DNA from: Lascolabacillus massiliensis
GTDB lineage: Bacteria; Bacteroidota; Bacteroidia; Bacteroidales; Dysgonomonadaceae
Direction: 5' to 3'
DNA length: 64,000 nt
Assembly: GCF_001282625.1 (NCBI RefSeq)
Contig: NZ_CTEJ01000002.1
Span: 250,501-314,500, forward strand
Positions within the stretch are counted from its first letter, which is position 1. Each line of letters opens with the position of its first letter. This document shows, in pieces, positions 1-10,459 of this stretch. A model generated the notes under the pieces. That model was not told where the DNA came from and did no database searches. It saw only the letters and a program-made list of their open reading frames with translations. The position numbers and the translations under genes were made by a program.

Positions 1-7
1 AAATATT

Positions 8-1009
8 ATGAAACATCTGGTAGGTTTACTATCTCTTTTAGCATCAATTATTTTTTTGTCTTCATGTAACGGCGGTAGTGGTTTTTTTTCTGCTTCAGGG
101 GCTACAAACGAAGTTATGGTAATCATGGATGATTCTTCATGGGAGGGAACTTCAGGAAGAGCTCTATTTGATGTGCTTAATTCAAATACAAAAGGTTTAC
201 CGCAACCTGAGCCAAACTTCAGGATTCTTCATATTACACCTGAAAATTTCACTAGTACATTTAAGATGGCAAGAAATATAATAATTCCTGTAATTTCAGA
301 GATGTACAGTCAACCAAAACTTGAAGCAGAACTCGATACTTATGCAAATGGTCAGGTAATAATGAACATAAAGGCACCTGACAGCATCTCATTTGCTGAA
401 TATGTTACAGAAAATAAAGATGTTATCGTAAACTATTTTATCGAAAAGGAGCTTGAACGCAACGCAAAATGGTTAAAGAGTGAGATCAAAATTCCAGTTG
501 TACGTGCTCAGCAAATGTTTGGTATTAACATCCACTTCCCAAAAGGATTGTCGAATTATGAGGAGTTTAATAACTTCCTATGGGCTACAAACAATGCTGG
601 AAGAGGTCGTCAGGATATAGTAATTTATCAGTTTCCATACACCTCTGAAACTATTTTCGAAAAAGATTCACTTATTAAAGTACGAAATGAAGTATTAGGT
701 AAATATATAAAAGGATCATTTGATTCTCAGATGTCAACATCAACTGCATATCCGCCAGATTACAGGAGGTTTGTTGTAGACGGAGTATTCCGTGCCGAAT
801 TGAGAGGATTGTGGGAAATGACAACAGATATGATGGGAGGTCCGTTTGTTATGCATGCTTTCGTGAATGAAAATACTGGAATGGTTATTGTTGTGGAAAC
901 ATATGTATACGCACCGGAAAGCAATAAACGAAACCTAATGCGTAATCTTGAGGCCACATTGTATACCATTAGTTTGCCAAAACCCGAAGAAGCTATTATT
1001 GAAGGATAG
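8..1009 (+). CDS. DUF4837 family lipoprotein
   Basis: This 333-residue protein has a short basic start, a hydrophobic stretch and a lipobox ending in Cys20 (FLSSC), so it is predicted to be an exported lipoprotein. The rest resembles DUF4837, a family of unknown function found in Bacteroidota. It lies 40 nt upstream of pdxA in the same direction and may share its transcript. No catalytic motif is visible. The ATG at base 8 gives a complete signal peptide, so the gene seems intact although it starts at the window edge. Confidence 0.8.
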   Translation: MKHLVGLLSLLASIIFLSSCNGGSGFFSASGATNEVMVIMDDSSWEGTSGRALFDVLNSNTKGLPQPEPNFRILHITPENFTSTFKMARNIIIPVISEMYSQPKLEAELDTYANGQVIMNIKAPDSISFAEYVTENKDVIVNYFIEKELERNAKWLKSEIKIPVVRAQQMFGINIHFPKGLSNYEEFNNFLWATNNAGRGRQDIVIYQFPYTSETIFEKDSLIKVRNEVLGKYIKGSFDSQMSTSTAYPPDYRRFVVDGVFRAELRGLWEMTTDMMGGPFVMHAFVNENTGMVIVVETYVYAPESNKRNLMRNLEATLYTISLPKPEEAIIEG

Positions 1010-1049
1010 CAATTAAAAAAAATTAGATAAGAGAATTAAAAAAATATAC

Positions 1050-2141
1050 ATGTCAGAGCTAATTAAAGTAGGCATTACACATGGGGATGTCAATGGTGTT
1101 GGATACGAAATAATGTTTAAGACATTTTCAGATATTCGATTGCTTGAATTATTTAATCCAATAATATACGGATCATCTAAATCTGCATCCTATCATCGTA
1201 AGGTGCTAAATAACAATACAGTAAATTTTAATATAATTAATAGTGTTGAAGAGTCAAGAGAGGGGAAGATAAATCTTTTAAATTGTGTAAAAGATGAAAC
1301 TCGCATTGACATTGGTAAACCTTCAGCAGAAGCGGGTGAATCTTCATACATAGCATTAGAATGTGCCGTAAAGGATTTGCAGGAAAAGAAGATTGATGTT
1401 CTGGTTACTTTACCAATCAATAAAGATTCAATTCAGAGTGAGCAATTTAATTTTCCCGGTCACACTGAGTATCTTGAAGAAAGATTCGCAGCAGAAGGTG
1501 AAAAAGCCCTCATGATAATGGCTACACAAAATATGCGTGTAGCATTAGTGACTACTCATATTCCTCTTAAAGATGTTTCAGCATCACTTTCAAAAGAACT
1601 TATTGCAGAGAAAATAAGAACCCTGAATAATACACTTAAACGTGATTTCAGTATTGATGCCCCTCGAATTGCTGTACTCGGACTAAATCCCCATGCAGGA
1701 GAGAATGGTATGCTTGGCAATGAGGAAAATGAAATAATTGCTCCGGTAATAAGGGAAGCCCAAGAGGAATGGATATTATGTGCAGGGCCATATCCTCCGG
1801 ATGGGTTCTTTGGTAGTGGAAGGTTCAAGGAGTTTGATGCTATACTGGCAATGTATCATGATCAGGGTTTAATTCCGTTTAAAACAATGGCAATGGATAT
1901 GGGGGTTAATTATACTGCAGGACTTCCAATCGTTCGCACTTCGCCGGATCATGGTACCGCATACGATATTGCCGGTAAGAACGAAGCATCAGATGAATCA
2001 TTCCGCCAGGCTATATATATGGCAATTGATATATACCGTAATCGCCATAATTATGATGAAGCACGTAAAAATCCACTTAAAAAGTTGTTTTACGACCGTG
2101 GAAGAGATGATGAAAAACTTGATCTTATGAAAGAGGAGTAG
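1050..2141 (+). CDS. pdxA: 4-hydroxythreonine-4-phosphate dehydrogenase PdxA
   Basis: PdxA oxidises 4-phosphohydroxy-L-threonine with NAD+ in the DXP-dependent route to pyridoxal phosphate. The 363-residue length is usual or slightly long. Family motifs visible are the start GITHGDVNGVGYE, the metal-binding FPGHTEYLEE, AVLGLNPHAGE in the middle, MYHDQGLIPFK, and VRTSPDHGTAYDIAGK near the C-terminus. The histidines of these motifs bind the divalent metal in known PdxA proteins. It follows the DUF4837 gene, and a strong hairpin lies downstream. Confidence 0.96.
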   Translation: MSELIKVGITHGDVNGVGYEIMFKTFSDIRLLELFNPIIYGSSKSASYHRKVLNNNTVNFNIINSVEESREGKINLLNCVKDETRIDIGKPSAEAGESSYIALECAVKDLQEKKIDVLVTLPINKDSIQSEQFNFPGHTEYLEERFAAEGEKALMIMATQNMRVALVTTHIPLKDVSASLSKELIAEKIRTLNNTLKRDFSIDAPRIAVLGLNPHAGENGMLGNEENEIIAPVIREAQEEWILCAGPYPPDGFFGSGRFKEFDAILAMYHDQGLIPFKTMAMDMGVNYTAGLPIVRTSPDHGTAYDIAGKNEASDESFRQAIYMAIDIYRNRHNYDEARKNPLKKLFYDRGRDDEKLDLMKEE

Positions 2142-2218
2142 ACCTCTGATTTAAGAAAAGAAGATTTTCTAGAATATAACTCAGATAATTTAAGCCTGAA
2201 TGTTTAAATCAGGTAAAC

Positions 2219-2257
2219 AAAAAAAGAGACCAAGATTTAAACTTAGTCTCTTTTTTA
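2219..2257. terminator. Bidirectional intrinsic terminator between pdxA and ilvC
   Basis: The arms AAAAAAGAGAC and GTCTCTTTTTT are perfectly complementary, with a loop of about 15 nt. The A and T runs at both ends let it work in both directions. It sits between the convergent pdxA and ilvC stop codons. Confidence 0.85.
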
Positions 2258-2281
2258 TGTTTATGACTACTTTACTTTGAA

Positions 2282-3328
2282 TCAGTTGTTCTCTGGTCTG
2301 AGTTTACGTACTACAGCACCAGTTTGCCACATCTCACTCTCGCGAAGTGCTCTCAGCTCCTCTTCAAGCTTTACTCGATAATCAGGCTGAGAGTTACTAT
2401 CAATAGAACGCTGAGCCTCGTTACCATTTGCCACCTCTTTATAAAGCTTTTCAAAAACAGGTTTTGTAGCATCGTGAAATGGTCCCATCCAGTCTAATGC
2501 ACCACGTTGTGCAGTTGTTGAACAGTTTGCATACATCCAGTCCATTCCTTTTTCAGCAAACAGAGGCATAAGAGATTGAGTAAGTTCTTCAACTGTCTCA
2601 TTGAATGCTTCAGAAGGAGTATGACCGTTTTCACGAAGAACTTCATATTGTGCAAGCAACAATCCCTGAATTGCACCCATCAAAGTACCACGCTCTCCTG
2701 TTAGGTCAGAAAAAACTTCTCGTTTAAAATCTGTTTCAAATAGATATCCTGAACCAACACCAATTCCTAATGCAACAACGCGATCATACGCTTTGCCAGT
2801 TGCATCCTGAAATATAGCATAGCTGGAATTCAGACCACGTCCTTCAAGAAACATTCTGCGAAGACTGGTCCCTGAGCCTTTTGGTGCAACCAAAATAACA
2901 TCTACATCTGCAGGTGGAATTATTCCTGTTCGTTCTTTATAAGTAATTCCAAAACCATGTGAGAAATAAAGTGCTTTACCGGGTGTCAAATGTTTCTTTA
3001 CAGTATCCCACAATGCGATCTGGGCAGCATCAGACAGTAGATATTGAATAATTGTAGCTCTCTCACAAGCTTCTTCAATTTCGAATAGAGTTTCTCCAGG
3101 AACCCACCCATCGGTTACTGCTTTGTCCCATGTCTTGCTTTCTTTACGTTGTCCAACAATTACATTAAATCCGTTATCACGCAGGTTCATCGATTGACCG
3201 GGACCCTGAACACCATAACCTATAACTGCAATTATTTCATCCTTTAACACTTCCTGAGCTTTACTCAAAGGAAATTCTTCGCGGGTTACTACATTTTCTT
3301 CTACTCCGCCAAAATTCATTTTTGCCAT
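2282..3328 (-). CDS. ilvC: Ketol-acid reductoisomerase
   Basis: IlvC isomerises and reduces acetolactate or acetohydroxybutyrate with NADPH and Mg2+, the second common step in valine and isoleucine synthesis. The nucleotide-binding motif GYGVQGPGQ is at residues 37-45, followed by the acidic metal-binding helices of the C-terminal domain. I chose the ATG at 3328 (MAKMNFGG, 348 residues). An in-frame GTG at 3349 would add only seven polar residues. It is the last gene of the leuA-ilvC operon, 84 nt after ilvN, and ends at the terminator at 2219-2257. Confidence 0.96.
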   Translation of the reverse strand: MAKMNFGGVEENVVTREEFPLSKAQEVLKDEIIAVIGYGVQGPGQSMNLRDNGFNVIVGQRKESKTWDKAVTDGWVPGETLFEIEEACERATIIQYLLSDAAQIALWDTVKKHLTPGKALYFSHGFGITYKERTGIIPPADVDVILVAPKGSGTSLRRMFLEGRGLNSSYAIFQDATGKAYDRVVALGIGVGSGYLFETDFKREVFSDLTGERGTLMGAIQGLLLAQYEVLRENGHTPSEAFNETVEELTQSLMPLFAEKGMDWMYANCSTTAQRGALDWMGPFHDATKPVFEKLYKEVANGNEAQRSIDSNSQPDYRVKLEEELRALRESEMWQTGAVVRKLRPENN

Positions 3329-3412
3329 TTTGTTTGATTTTTGTCTCACTTATACTCTTGTAGAGAATAAGTTTTGGTAATATTACTAATTAAAATATTT
3401 TATCTCTTATTT

Positions 3413-4003
3413 TTAATCTGTATAACCATGTATACTGCTTAATTGTTTATCTCCACTCTTATTTGATAGTTCCCTTTTCGACAACATATCGCTCAATCTC
3501 TCAACTTTTGATTTTGTGATAGCTATCCTTCCTGAACGTACAAACTGTAGAACACCAATCTTCTCGGCCAATTCTTCAAAAAGACTCTGAGTTTCAATGT
3601 AATGACCTGCTTTTAGAAAGACTATACAGTCATTAGAGATTTCCAGAATCCTAACATTGTACTTTCTTACCAGATATTCAATTGAACCATGCTCAAGTAC
3701 TTTTTCAGTAGCCAACTTATAAAGAGCCAGTTCCTGGTGAACAAGATCTTCATCTGTGTTATAATATGCTTTTAGAATATCAACTCTTTTATCGATAAGA
3801 CGTACAAGTTTTTTCATTACCTCCTCATCATTAGAAAAAGTTGTAATAGTAAATTTATGAATACCTTTAATTGCTGAAGGAGATACAGAAAGAGTTTCTA
3901 TATTCAACTGTCTGCGTGTAAAAATTGTTGTTATCTGGTTTAGTATACCCACCGTATTCTCTGAGAAAATGGTCAATGTATACAATGTTTTATTGTCTTC
4001 CAT
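3413..4003 (-). CDS. ilvN: Acetolactate synthase small regulatory subunit
   Basis: This 196-residue protein starts with an ACT domain (TLTIFSENTVGILNQITTIF, residues about 7-26) and continues with the C-terminal IlvH/IlvN domain. The subunit activates the IlvB catalytic subunit and, in the family, gives feedback inhibition by valine. It lies 58 nt downstream of ilvB, as expected for co-expressed partners. It is longer than E. coli IlvN and closer to the IlvH type, so ilvH would be an equally good symbol. Confidence 0.94.
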   Translation of the reverse strand: MEDNKTLYTLTIFSENTVGILNQITTIFTRRQLNIETLSVSPSAIKGIHKFTITTFSNDEEVMKKLVRLIDKRVDILKAYYNTDEDLVHQELALYKLATEKVLEHGSIEYLVRKYNVRILEISNDCIVFLKAGHYIETQSLFEELAEKIGVLQFVRSGRIAITKSKVERLSDMLSKRELSNKSGDKQLSSIHGYTD

Positions 4004-4061
4004 TATTATTGATTTTTAATTTGATTTATCAAACATCTCATAAAATTTACAGTTACCTGTC

Positions 4062-5822
4062 TTACAACTTGTGTCCGTTTCCAAGTAAAATATTGGTAAC
4101 ACTACCACCGGCAGGTACCATAGGATAAACCATACCTTTTGTTTCTACAACAACCTCAAGAAGATATGCTCCCTTATGATTAAGCATTTCATTAACAGCA
4201 TCATCAAGCTCCTCGCGTTTTGTTACTTTACGACCTTTTATATTATATGCATCAGCAACTTTTATAAAGTCAGGATTTTTAAGATGGGTTTCTGAATATC
4301 TCTCATCGAAAAATAACTCCTGCCATTGACGTACCATTCCAAGATAATTATTATTAAGCAGAATTATTTTCACATCAATGTCATATTCCATAATTGTACC
4401 AAACTCCTGCATAGTCATTTGCAAACCTCCATCACCAACAAAGATGCAAATAGTTCTGTCGGGTGCACCATATTTGGCACCAATACCTGCGGGAAGTCCG
4501 AAACCCATAGTCCCAAGACCACCAGAGGTAACCATACTTCTTGATTTGGTATATTTAAAATAACGAGTACTCATCATCTGGTGCTGACCAACGTCTGTTA
4601 CACATACAGCCTGATTACCGGTTGCTTCTGTTACTTTATTGACAACTTCACCCATCTTGATCTCACCACCATTTTCTGGAAATAATTCATTTTGTATTAT
4701 GCAGTCATACTCTTTTTGAACATAAGGATCAAACTGTGAAATCCATTCATCTCGTGATCTGTTTTCAAGTAGATCTGTGACACGTGGGATCGTATGTTTA
4801 GCATCTCCAACCACCTTTACAGTTGTCTTCACATTCTTATCCATCTCTGCAATATCAATATCAAAATGAATTACCTTGGCCTGTCTGGCATATGTCTTCA
4901 GATCCCCGGTAACTCTATCATCAAACCTCATTCCTATTGCAATCAGAACATCACATTCGTTGGTCATCATATTTGGTGCAACATTACCATGCATTCCCAA
5001 CATTCCAAAATTCAAAGGATGATCGCTTGGTATTGCTGATAGGCCCAGAATAGTTGAAGCAAAAGGAATGTTAGCCTTATCTATAAATGCACGAATCTCA
5101 TCTTCTGCCTTTCCAAGAATAACACCCTGCCCTATCAGAGCCAGAGGTTTTTTAGCACTGTTAATTAATTCAGCCGCTTTTCTTATATTTTCATCCTCTA
5201 TGTCGGGTACAGGTTGATAACTGCGTAAAAATGTAGTCTTTTGATAGGCATATTCGCAACTGTTGATCTGAGCATCTTTGGCAATATCAAGAACTACCGG
5301 ACCGGGTCTTCCGCTGGATGCAATATAAAATGCTCTTGAAACTGCCCATGCAATATCTTCCACACGTCTTACCTGATATGCCCATTTTGTGATTGGTTGC
5401 GTAACACCTATTACATCGGCTTCCTGAAATGCATCAGAACCCAGAAGTGCAGAGCTAACCTGCCCTGATATTACCACAAGTGGTGTACTATCCATCATTG
5501 CATCTGTAATCCCTGTAATTGTATTTGTAGCACCCGGACCTGATGTAACAAGTGCTACACCTACTTTCTCTGATACCCTTGCATAACCTTGTGCTGCATG
5601 AACAGCCCCTTGTTCGTGTCGAACCAGTATATGTTTAATTTCATTCTTATGGTCATAAAGTGCATCAAATACAGGCATAATGGCACCTCCCGGATAACCA
5701 AATAATGTGTCAACTCCTTCCGCTAAAAGTGAACGTATTAAAATTTCACTTCCCGTTATAACCTCTGCCTCCGGCTTTTTTGCGTTGGGCGTAGTCGATT
5801 GAGTCTGAATATCTTTGTTCAT
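4062..5822 (-). CDS. ilvB: Acetolactate synthase large catalytic subunit
   Basis: This thiamine-diphosphate enzyme condenses two pyruvates to acetolactate, or pyruvate with 2-oxobutyrate to acetohydroxybutyrate. The 586 residues carry the N-terminal VRHEQGAVHAAQGYAR segment with the cofactor-activating Glu, the central FAD domain, and the C-terminal GDGGLQMTMQE...NN diphosphate-Mg motif. It lies 26 nt downstream of ilvD and just before ilvN. A hydrophilic N-terminal extension of about 20 residues precedes the conserved GSEILIRSLLAEGVD. Confidence 0.96.
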   Translation of the reverse strand: MNKDIQTQSTTPNAKKPEAEVITGSEILIRSLLAEGVDTLFGYPGGAIMPVFDALYDHKNEIKHILVRHEQGAVHAAQGYARVSEKVGVALVTSGPGATNTITGITDAMMDSTPLVVISGQVSSALLGSDAFQEADVIGVTQPITKWAYQVRRVEDIAWAVSRAFYIASSGRPGPVVLDIAKDAQINSCEYAYQKTTFLRSYQPVPDIEDENIRKAAELINSAKKPLALIGQGVILGKAEDEIRAFIDKANIPFASTILGLSAIPSDHPLNFGMLGMHGNVAPNMMTNECDVLIAIGMRFDDRVTGDLKTYARQAKVIHFDIDIAEMDKNVKTTVKVVGDAKHTIPRVTDLLENRSRDEWISQFDPYVQKEYDCIIQNELFPENGGEIKMGEVVNKVTEATGNQAVCVTDVGQHQMMSTRYFKYTKSRSMVTSGGLGTMGFGLPAGIGAKYGAPDRTICIFVGDGGLQMTMQEFGTIMEYDIDVKIILLNNNYLGMVRQWQELFFDERYSETHLKNPDFIKVADAYNIKGRKVTKREELDDAVNEMLNHKGAYLLEVVVETKGMVYPMVPAGGSVTNILLGNGHKL

Positions 5823-5848
5823 AATAATTACTCTAAATGTGATGTATA

Positions 5849-7693
5849 TTAAATAATCCTTACTGCTCCTTTGTCTGCCGAACTAACAAAGTGAGAGTAA
5901 ACCTTTAATGCATTTGAAATATTTCTGTTTCGTAAAGGTTTGAAGGCTTTATCTCCTTTTGTCTCCTCTAATAGTCTTCTATTCTGAAGCTCCTCATCGC
6001 TTACTTTCAAATTAATAGATCTGTTAGGAATATCTATTTCTATTATATCTCCATCGCGTACCAAGCCAATGTTTCCACCTGCTGCAGCTTCTGGTGATAT
6101 ATGTCCTATTGATAATCCTGATGTGCCACCTGAAAAACGTCCGTCAGTAATCAATGCACACTCTTTTCCTAAATGCTTTGCTTTAATGTATGATGTTGGA
6201 TAAAGCATCTCCTGCATACCGGGTCCTCCCTTGGGACCCTCATAGACAATTACAACTACATCTCCTGCCTCTACTTTGCCATTTAGTATACCTGCACATG
6301 CATCATCCTGTGACTGAAACACTTTTGCTTTACCTATGAATTTCCATATACTTTCGTCAACCCCTGCAGTTTTTACTACACAGCCATCCTGTGCAATATT
6401 TCCTCTAAGAATTGCCAGTCCTCCATCAACAGTATATGCATTTTTCACACTTCTAATACAACCATTTTCTCTGTCGATATCTAACTCTTTATAGCGGGCA
6501 TCCTGTGATCCCATAACAAGATTAAAACGGTTACCGGGTGCAGACGAATAGATATTAATTGCTTCTGCATCAGGACAATCTTTTACTATATCGTATTTTT
6601 CTATTGCTTCAGCAAGTGTGAGACCATCTACACGATATACTGATGTATCAATAAGGTTAGCTTTTGATAATTCATTAAGGATCCCCATAATTCCACCTGC
6701 ACGGTTAACATCTTGAATATGGTATTTTTTAGAGTTTGGTGCAACCTTACATAAGCAAGGTACGCGTCTTGATAAATTTTCAATATCATCAAGATTGAAC
6801 TCTATTTTTCCTTCATGTGCTATTGCCAGTGTGTGCAGTATTGTGTTTGTAGATCCACCCATAGCAATATCTAATGTCATAGCGTTAAGAAATGCCTGAC
6901 GGGAGGCTATATTTCGCGGAAGTACCGATTCATCTCCTTCAAAATAATACTTCTCTGCATTCTCCACTATTTGCTTAGCCGCTTTTACAAACAATTCCTT
7001 ACGATTGACGTGAGTTGCCAGTATAGTACCATTGCCGGGTAAAGCAAGTCCAATTGCTTCATTAAGACAGTTCATAGAGTTTGCTGTAAACATTCCGGAA
7101 CATGAGCCGCATGTAGGACATGCTGAGATTTCAAGTTTAGAAACTCGCTCATCTGTTACTGAATCATCTGCCGATTCAATCATTGCATCAATAAGATCGA
7201 TCTGTTCGTCATCAATCTTACCGGCTTCCATCGGACCACCAGAAACAAAAATAGTTGGTATATTCAGTCGCATTGCTGCCATAAGCATTCCGGGAGTTAT
7301 CTTGTCACAGTTGCTGATACATATCATTGCGTCAGCTTTATGGGCGTTAACCATATACTCTACCGAATCTGCTATCATATCACGTGAGGGTAATGAGTAT
7401 AACATACCATCATGCCCCATAGCAATACCATCATCAACTGCAATTGTGTTAAATTCAGCTGCAAAGCAGCCTAATTTCTCAATCTCACGTTTTACATTCT
7501 GACCTATGTCATGCAGATGTACATGTCCGGGTACAAACTGGGTAAATGAGTTAACAATGGCAATTATTGGTTTACCCATCTGTTCTCTGGTCATTCCATT
7601 TGCATGCCATAATGCTCTTGCACCTGCCATGCGGCGACCTTGTGTACTTGTTGCACTGCGCAGTTTTGAAATATCTCTTTGACGATTATTCAT
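5849..7693 (-). CDS. ilvD: Dihydroxy-acid dehydratase
   Basis: IlvD is an Fe-S dehydratase making 2-oxoisovalerate and 3-methyl-2-oxopentanoate, the direct precursors of valine/leucine and isoleucine. The 614-residue length is normal. Cluster-binding cysteines are visible in [11 protein letters not shown] and [18 protein letters not shown]. The conserved [20 protein letters not shown] is near the C-terminus. It lies between leuB and ilvB with gaps of 8 and 26 nt, so translation is probably linked within the operon. Confidence 0.97.
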   Translation of the reverse strand: MNNRQRDISKLRSATSTQGRRMAGARALWHANGMTREQMGKPIIAIVNSFTQFVPGHVHLHDIGQNVKREIEKLGCFAAEFNTIAVDDGIAMGHDGMLYSLPSRDMIADSVEYMVNAHKADAMICISNCDKITPGMLMAAMRLNIPTIFVSGGPMEAGKIDDEQIDLIDAMIESADDSVTDERVSKLEISACPTCGSCSGMFTANSMNCLNEAIGLALPGNGTILATHVNRKELFVKAAKQIVENAEKYYFEGDESVLPRNIASRQAFLNAMTLDIAMGGSTNTILHTLAIAHEGKIEFNLDDIENLSRRVPCLCKVAPNSKKYHIQDVNRAGGIMGILNELSKANLIDTSVYRVDGLTLAEAIEKYDIVKDCPDAEAINIYSSAPGNRFNLVMGSQDARYKELDIDRENGCIRSVKNAYTVDGGLAILRGNIAQDGCVVKTAGVDESIWKFIGKAKVFQSQDDACAGILNGKVEAGDVVVIVYEGPKGGPGMQEMLYPTSYIKAKHLGKECALITDGRFSGGTSGLSIGHISPEAAAGGNIGLVRDGDIIEIDIPNRSINLKVSDEELQNRRLLEETKGDKAFKPLRNRNISNALKVYSHFVSSADKGAVRII

Positions 7694-7701
7694 TATGCTA
7701 T

Positions 7702-8772
7702 TTACTTGTTTTTTATATATTCAGTAATCCACTCACCTACTTCACTTAGTTTGTATATTTTACCTCCATCTGCAATATCTTCTGTAACAATACCTGCTTC
7801 AAGACTTGCATTTACAGCTTCTCGGATCATGGCTCCTTCTTCATTAAGATTAAAGCTATATTCAAACATAAGTGCAGCTGAAAGAATCATAGCAAGAGGA
7901 TTTGCTATATCTTTTCCTGCTGCCTGGGGATATGAACCATGAATAGGCTCAAAGAGTGAGGTATGAAGCCCAATTGATGCAGAAGGAAGAAGACCCATTG
8001 AACCTGTAATCACTGAAGCTTCATCGGTTAGTATATCACCAAACATATTTTCTGTTACCATCACATCAAAACTTTTGGGCCATTGAATGATTCGCATAGC
8101 AGCATTATCTACGAAAAGGAAATCAGTTTCAATATCAGGATACTGAGGAGCAATTTCCTGAGCAATCTGACGCCAAAGTCTAGATGTAGCAATTACATTT
8201 GCCTTATCAACAACCGTGAGTTTTTTACGTCGCTGTCCGGCAAATTTATATGCCAGGTGAAGAACTCTTTCTATCTCATCACGGGTATAGACACATGTAT
8301 CATATGCAGTATTTCCATCCTCACTTCTTCCCTGAGGTCTGCCAAAATACATTCCTCCTGTAAGTTCACGAATACATACGAAGTCGGCACCCTCAACCAA
8401 ATCAGATCTTAGAGGTGATTTGTGAATAAGTGAAGGAAAAGTCATTACAGGACGTATATTGCCATATAAACCAAGTTTTTTACGCATGTTGAGTAAACCT
8501 TGCTCTGGTCTCACTTTTGCATTTGGATCATTATCATATTTGGGATCCCCTATAGCACCAAAAAGAACAGCATCGCTATTCATACAAAGCTCATGTGTCT
8601 CTTCCGGATATGGATTACCGGTTGCATCAATAGCACAAGCACCTACAACTGCCTCTTTATATGTTAATTCATGACCAAATTTATCACTAACTGCTTTCGT
8701 AACGTTTAAAGCTTGTGTCATTATCTCGGGACCAATCCCATCGCCCGGTAATACTGCTATATTCAATTTCAT
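7702..8772 (-). CDS. leuB: 3-isopropylmalate dehydrogenase
   Basis: LeuB oxidises and decarboxylates 3-isopropylmalate with NAD+. The 356 residues start with [18 protein letters not shown]. The substrate-binding arginines lie around [14 protein letters not shown], the [14 protein letters not shown] loop follows, and [12 protein letters not shown] with [19 protein letters not shown] near the end is diagnostic of IPMDH over isocitrate dehydrogenase. LeuB could also act on methylmalate, which would let it serve the citramalate route suggested by the gene just upstream. Confidence 0.96.
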   Translation of the reverse strand: MKLNIAVLPGDGIGPEIMTQALNVTKAVSDKFGHELTYKEAVVGACAIDATGNPYPEETHELCMNSDAVLFGAIGDPKYDNDPNAKVRPEQGLLNMRKKLGLYGNIRPVMTFPSLIHKSPLRSDLVEGADFVCIRELTGGMYFGRPQGRSEDGNTAYDTCVYTRDEIERVLHLAYKFAGQRRKKLTVVDKANVIATSRLWRQIAQEIAPQYPDIETDFLFVDNAAMRIIQWPKSFDVMVTENMFGDILTDEASVITGSMGLLPSASIGLHTSLFEPIHGSYPQAAGKDIANPLAMILSAALMFEYSFNLNEEGAMIREAVNASLEAGIVTEDIADGGKIYKLSEVGEWITEYIKNK

Positions 8773-8842
8773 TATTTTAGTTATATTTTGATGTCTGTTT
8801 TTTTTCCAATTTGTTTTAACTCTTAAAGTGAATTACTGGAGC

Positions 8843-10402
8843 TTATGGTAACTCCATATAGTTCATTTTTGGTATGTTGCCGCTTTCAAGCATATTCAGC
8901 ATCTTCATTGTTGCTTTTATGGCTGCTACTGTCTGGTCAATATCAAGTGCCCTTGTTTTAAACACTTTACCCTCAAACTTCCAGGTTATGACTGTTTGCA
9001 CATATGCATTTGTTTTTCCGCCAGGTGGTATTACTACCTCGTAATCTATAAGCTCAGGAACCGGTTTATTCAGACTTCTGTATATCTTGAACATGGCTTT
9101 GGAAAAAGCATGATACTGTCCTTCTCCTGCAGCTGTTTCCTGATAAACTTTACCCTTTATTCCAATCTTTACAGTGGCTGTCGGCCTTAGTCCATCAGTT
9201 AATGTCAAGGAGTAATTCAACATCTGAATCTCTTTAAAATCATTACCATTCTTAAGAACATCTGATACTATATATGGTAATTCGTCAAGACTAACTACTT
9301 CCTTTTTATCACCAAGTTCTATAATTCTGGCTGTAACTTTACTCGTTGCTTCTTCATCAAGCTCAATACCAAGTGCTTCGAGATTTTTTACAATATTGGA
9401 TCTGCCTGAATTCTTTCCTAATGCGTATTCACGATAGCGACCAAATCGCTCTGGCAGCAGATCATTGAAGTAAAGATTTTTCTTTTTATCACCATCCGCA
9501 TGAATTCCTGCAACCTGAGTGAATACGTTATCCCCTATCAGTGGCTTGTTATTCGGAATTCTTACTCCGGAATAGCTTTCTACAACTTTACTTACATTAT
9601 AGAGTTTAGACTCATCAATATTTGTCTTAAATCCCAGATGATCATGAATAAGTGCTATAACACTTGTTAATGGGGCATTTCCGGCTCGCTCTCCAAGACC
9701 ATTTACCGTAACATGGACGCCTTTAACTCCAGCCTTAAGTGCCTCATACACATTGGCTACTGCAAGATCATAATCATTATGGGCATGAAAATCAAAATGA
9801 ATACCAGGATAACGTTCAATCATCTCAGAACAAAATCTGCCTGCTTCATCCGGATTTAAAATACCTAAAGTATCGGGTAGCATAAAGCGGGTAACTGGCT
9901 CATCTTTTAGGCCATCCATCATCTTAAACACGTAATCTTTAGAATCACGCATTCCATTTGACCAGTCTTCAAGATAAAGGTTAACCTTCAGACCCATTTC
10001 ACATGCACTGTTGATGCTTTTCTTTACATCTTCTAAATGCTGCTCAGGTGACTTTCTTAACTGATATGTACAGTGCTTTAATGAACCTTTGCTTAACAGA
10101 TTGACAACTTTACATCCTGCTTTGGCTATCCACTCGAGTGAAGTTGTTCCATCAACAAAGCCTAGTACTTCCAATTTATCTATATAGCCATGTGTTGTGG
10201 CCCATTGAGCCATTTTCTGTACTGATTTGAACTCGCCTTCTGATACTCTTGCTGATGCGATCTCTACTCTGTCAACTTTCAGTTCATCTAATAAAAGACT
10301 TACAACACTCACCTTTTCCTGTGCAGCAAAGGATACTCCCGATGTCTGTTCTCCATCGCGCAGGGTAGTATCCATAATCTCTATTTTTCTTGATTCTTGC
10401 AA
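8843..10402 (-). CDS. cimA: Second 2-isopropylmalate synthase-family enzyme, probably (R)-citramalate synthase
   Basis: This 519-residue DRE-TIM metallolyase differs clearly from LeuA in the same operon. It has the catalytic [15 protein letters not shown] at the N-terminus, the metal-binding HxH in FDFHAHNDYDLAVAN, the NGLGERAGNAPL loop, and a C-terminal LeuA-type regulatory domain. Its place between leuD and leuB fits a citramalate synthase that condenses pyruvate and acetyl-CoA. LeuC, LeuD and LeuB would then make 2-oxobutyrate for isoleucine. Substrate choice cannot be read with certainty; a second isopropylmalate synthase is the alternative. Confidence 0.65.
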   Translation of the reverse strand: MQESRKIEIMDTTLRDGEQTSGVSFAAQEKVSVVSLLLDELKVDRVEIASARVSEGEFKSVQKMAQWATTHGYIDKLEVLGFVDGTTSLEWIAKAGCKVVNLLSKGSLKHCTYQLRKSPEQHLEDVKKSINSACEMGLKVNLYLEDWSNGMRDSKDYVFKMMDGLKDEPVTRFMLPDTLGILNPDEAGRFCSEMIERYPGIHFDFHAHNDYDLAVANVYEALKAGVKGVHVTVNGLGERAGNAPLTSVIALIHDHLGFKTNIDESKLYNVSKVVESYSGVRIPNNKPLIGDNVFTQVAGIHADGDKKKNLYFNDLLPERFGRYREYALGKNSGRSNIVKNLEALGIELDEEATSKVTARIIELGDKKEVVSLDELPYIVSDVLKNGNDFKEIQMLNYSLTLTDGLRPTATVKIGIKGKVYQETAAGEGQYHAFSKAMFKIYRSLNKPVPELIDYEVVIPPGGKTNAYVQTVITWKFEGKVFKTRALDIDQTVAAIKATMKMLNMLESGNIPKMNYMELP

Positions 10403-10459
10403 AACAATCAGTTATTTGAAGTTCTTTGTTATATCTATAACAGTTTAAATTATATGGTT

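Noticed and set aside
3329-3349. GTG start for ilvC seven codons upstream
   Set aside because: The added residues are polar and not family-like; the ATG at 3328 matches the usual N-terminus.
7032-7502. 156-codon open frame on the + strand opposite ilvD
   Set aside because: It is antisense to a highly conserved gene and shows no domain or start context.
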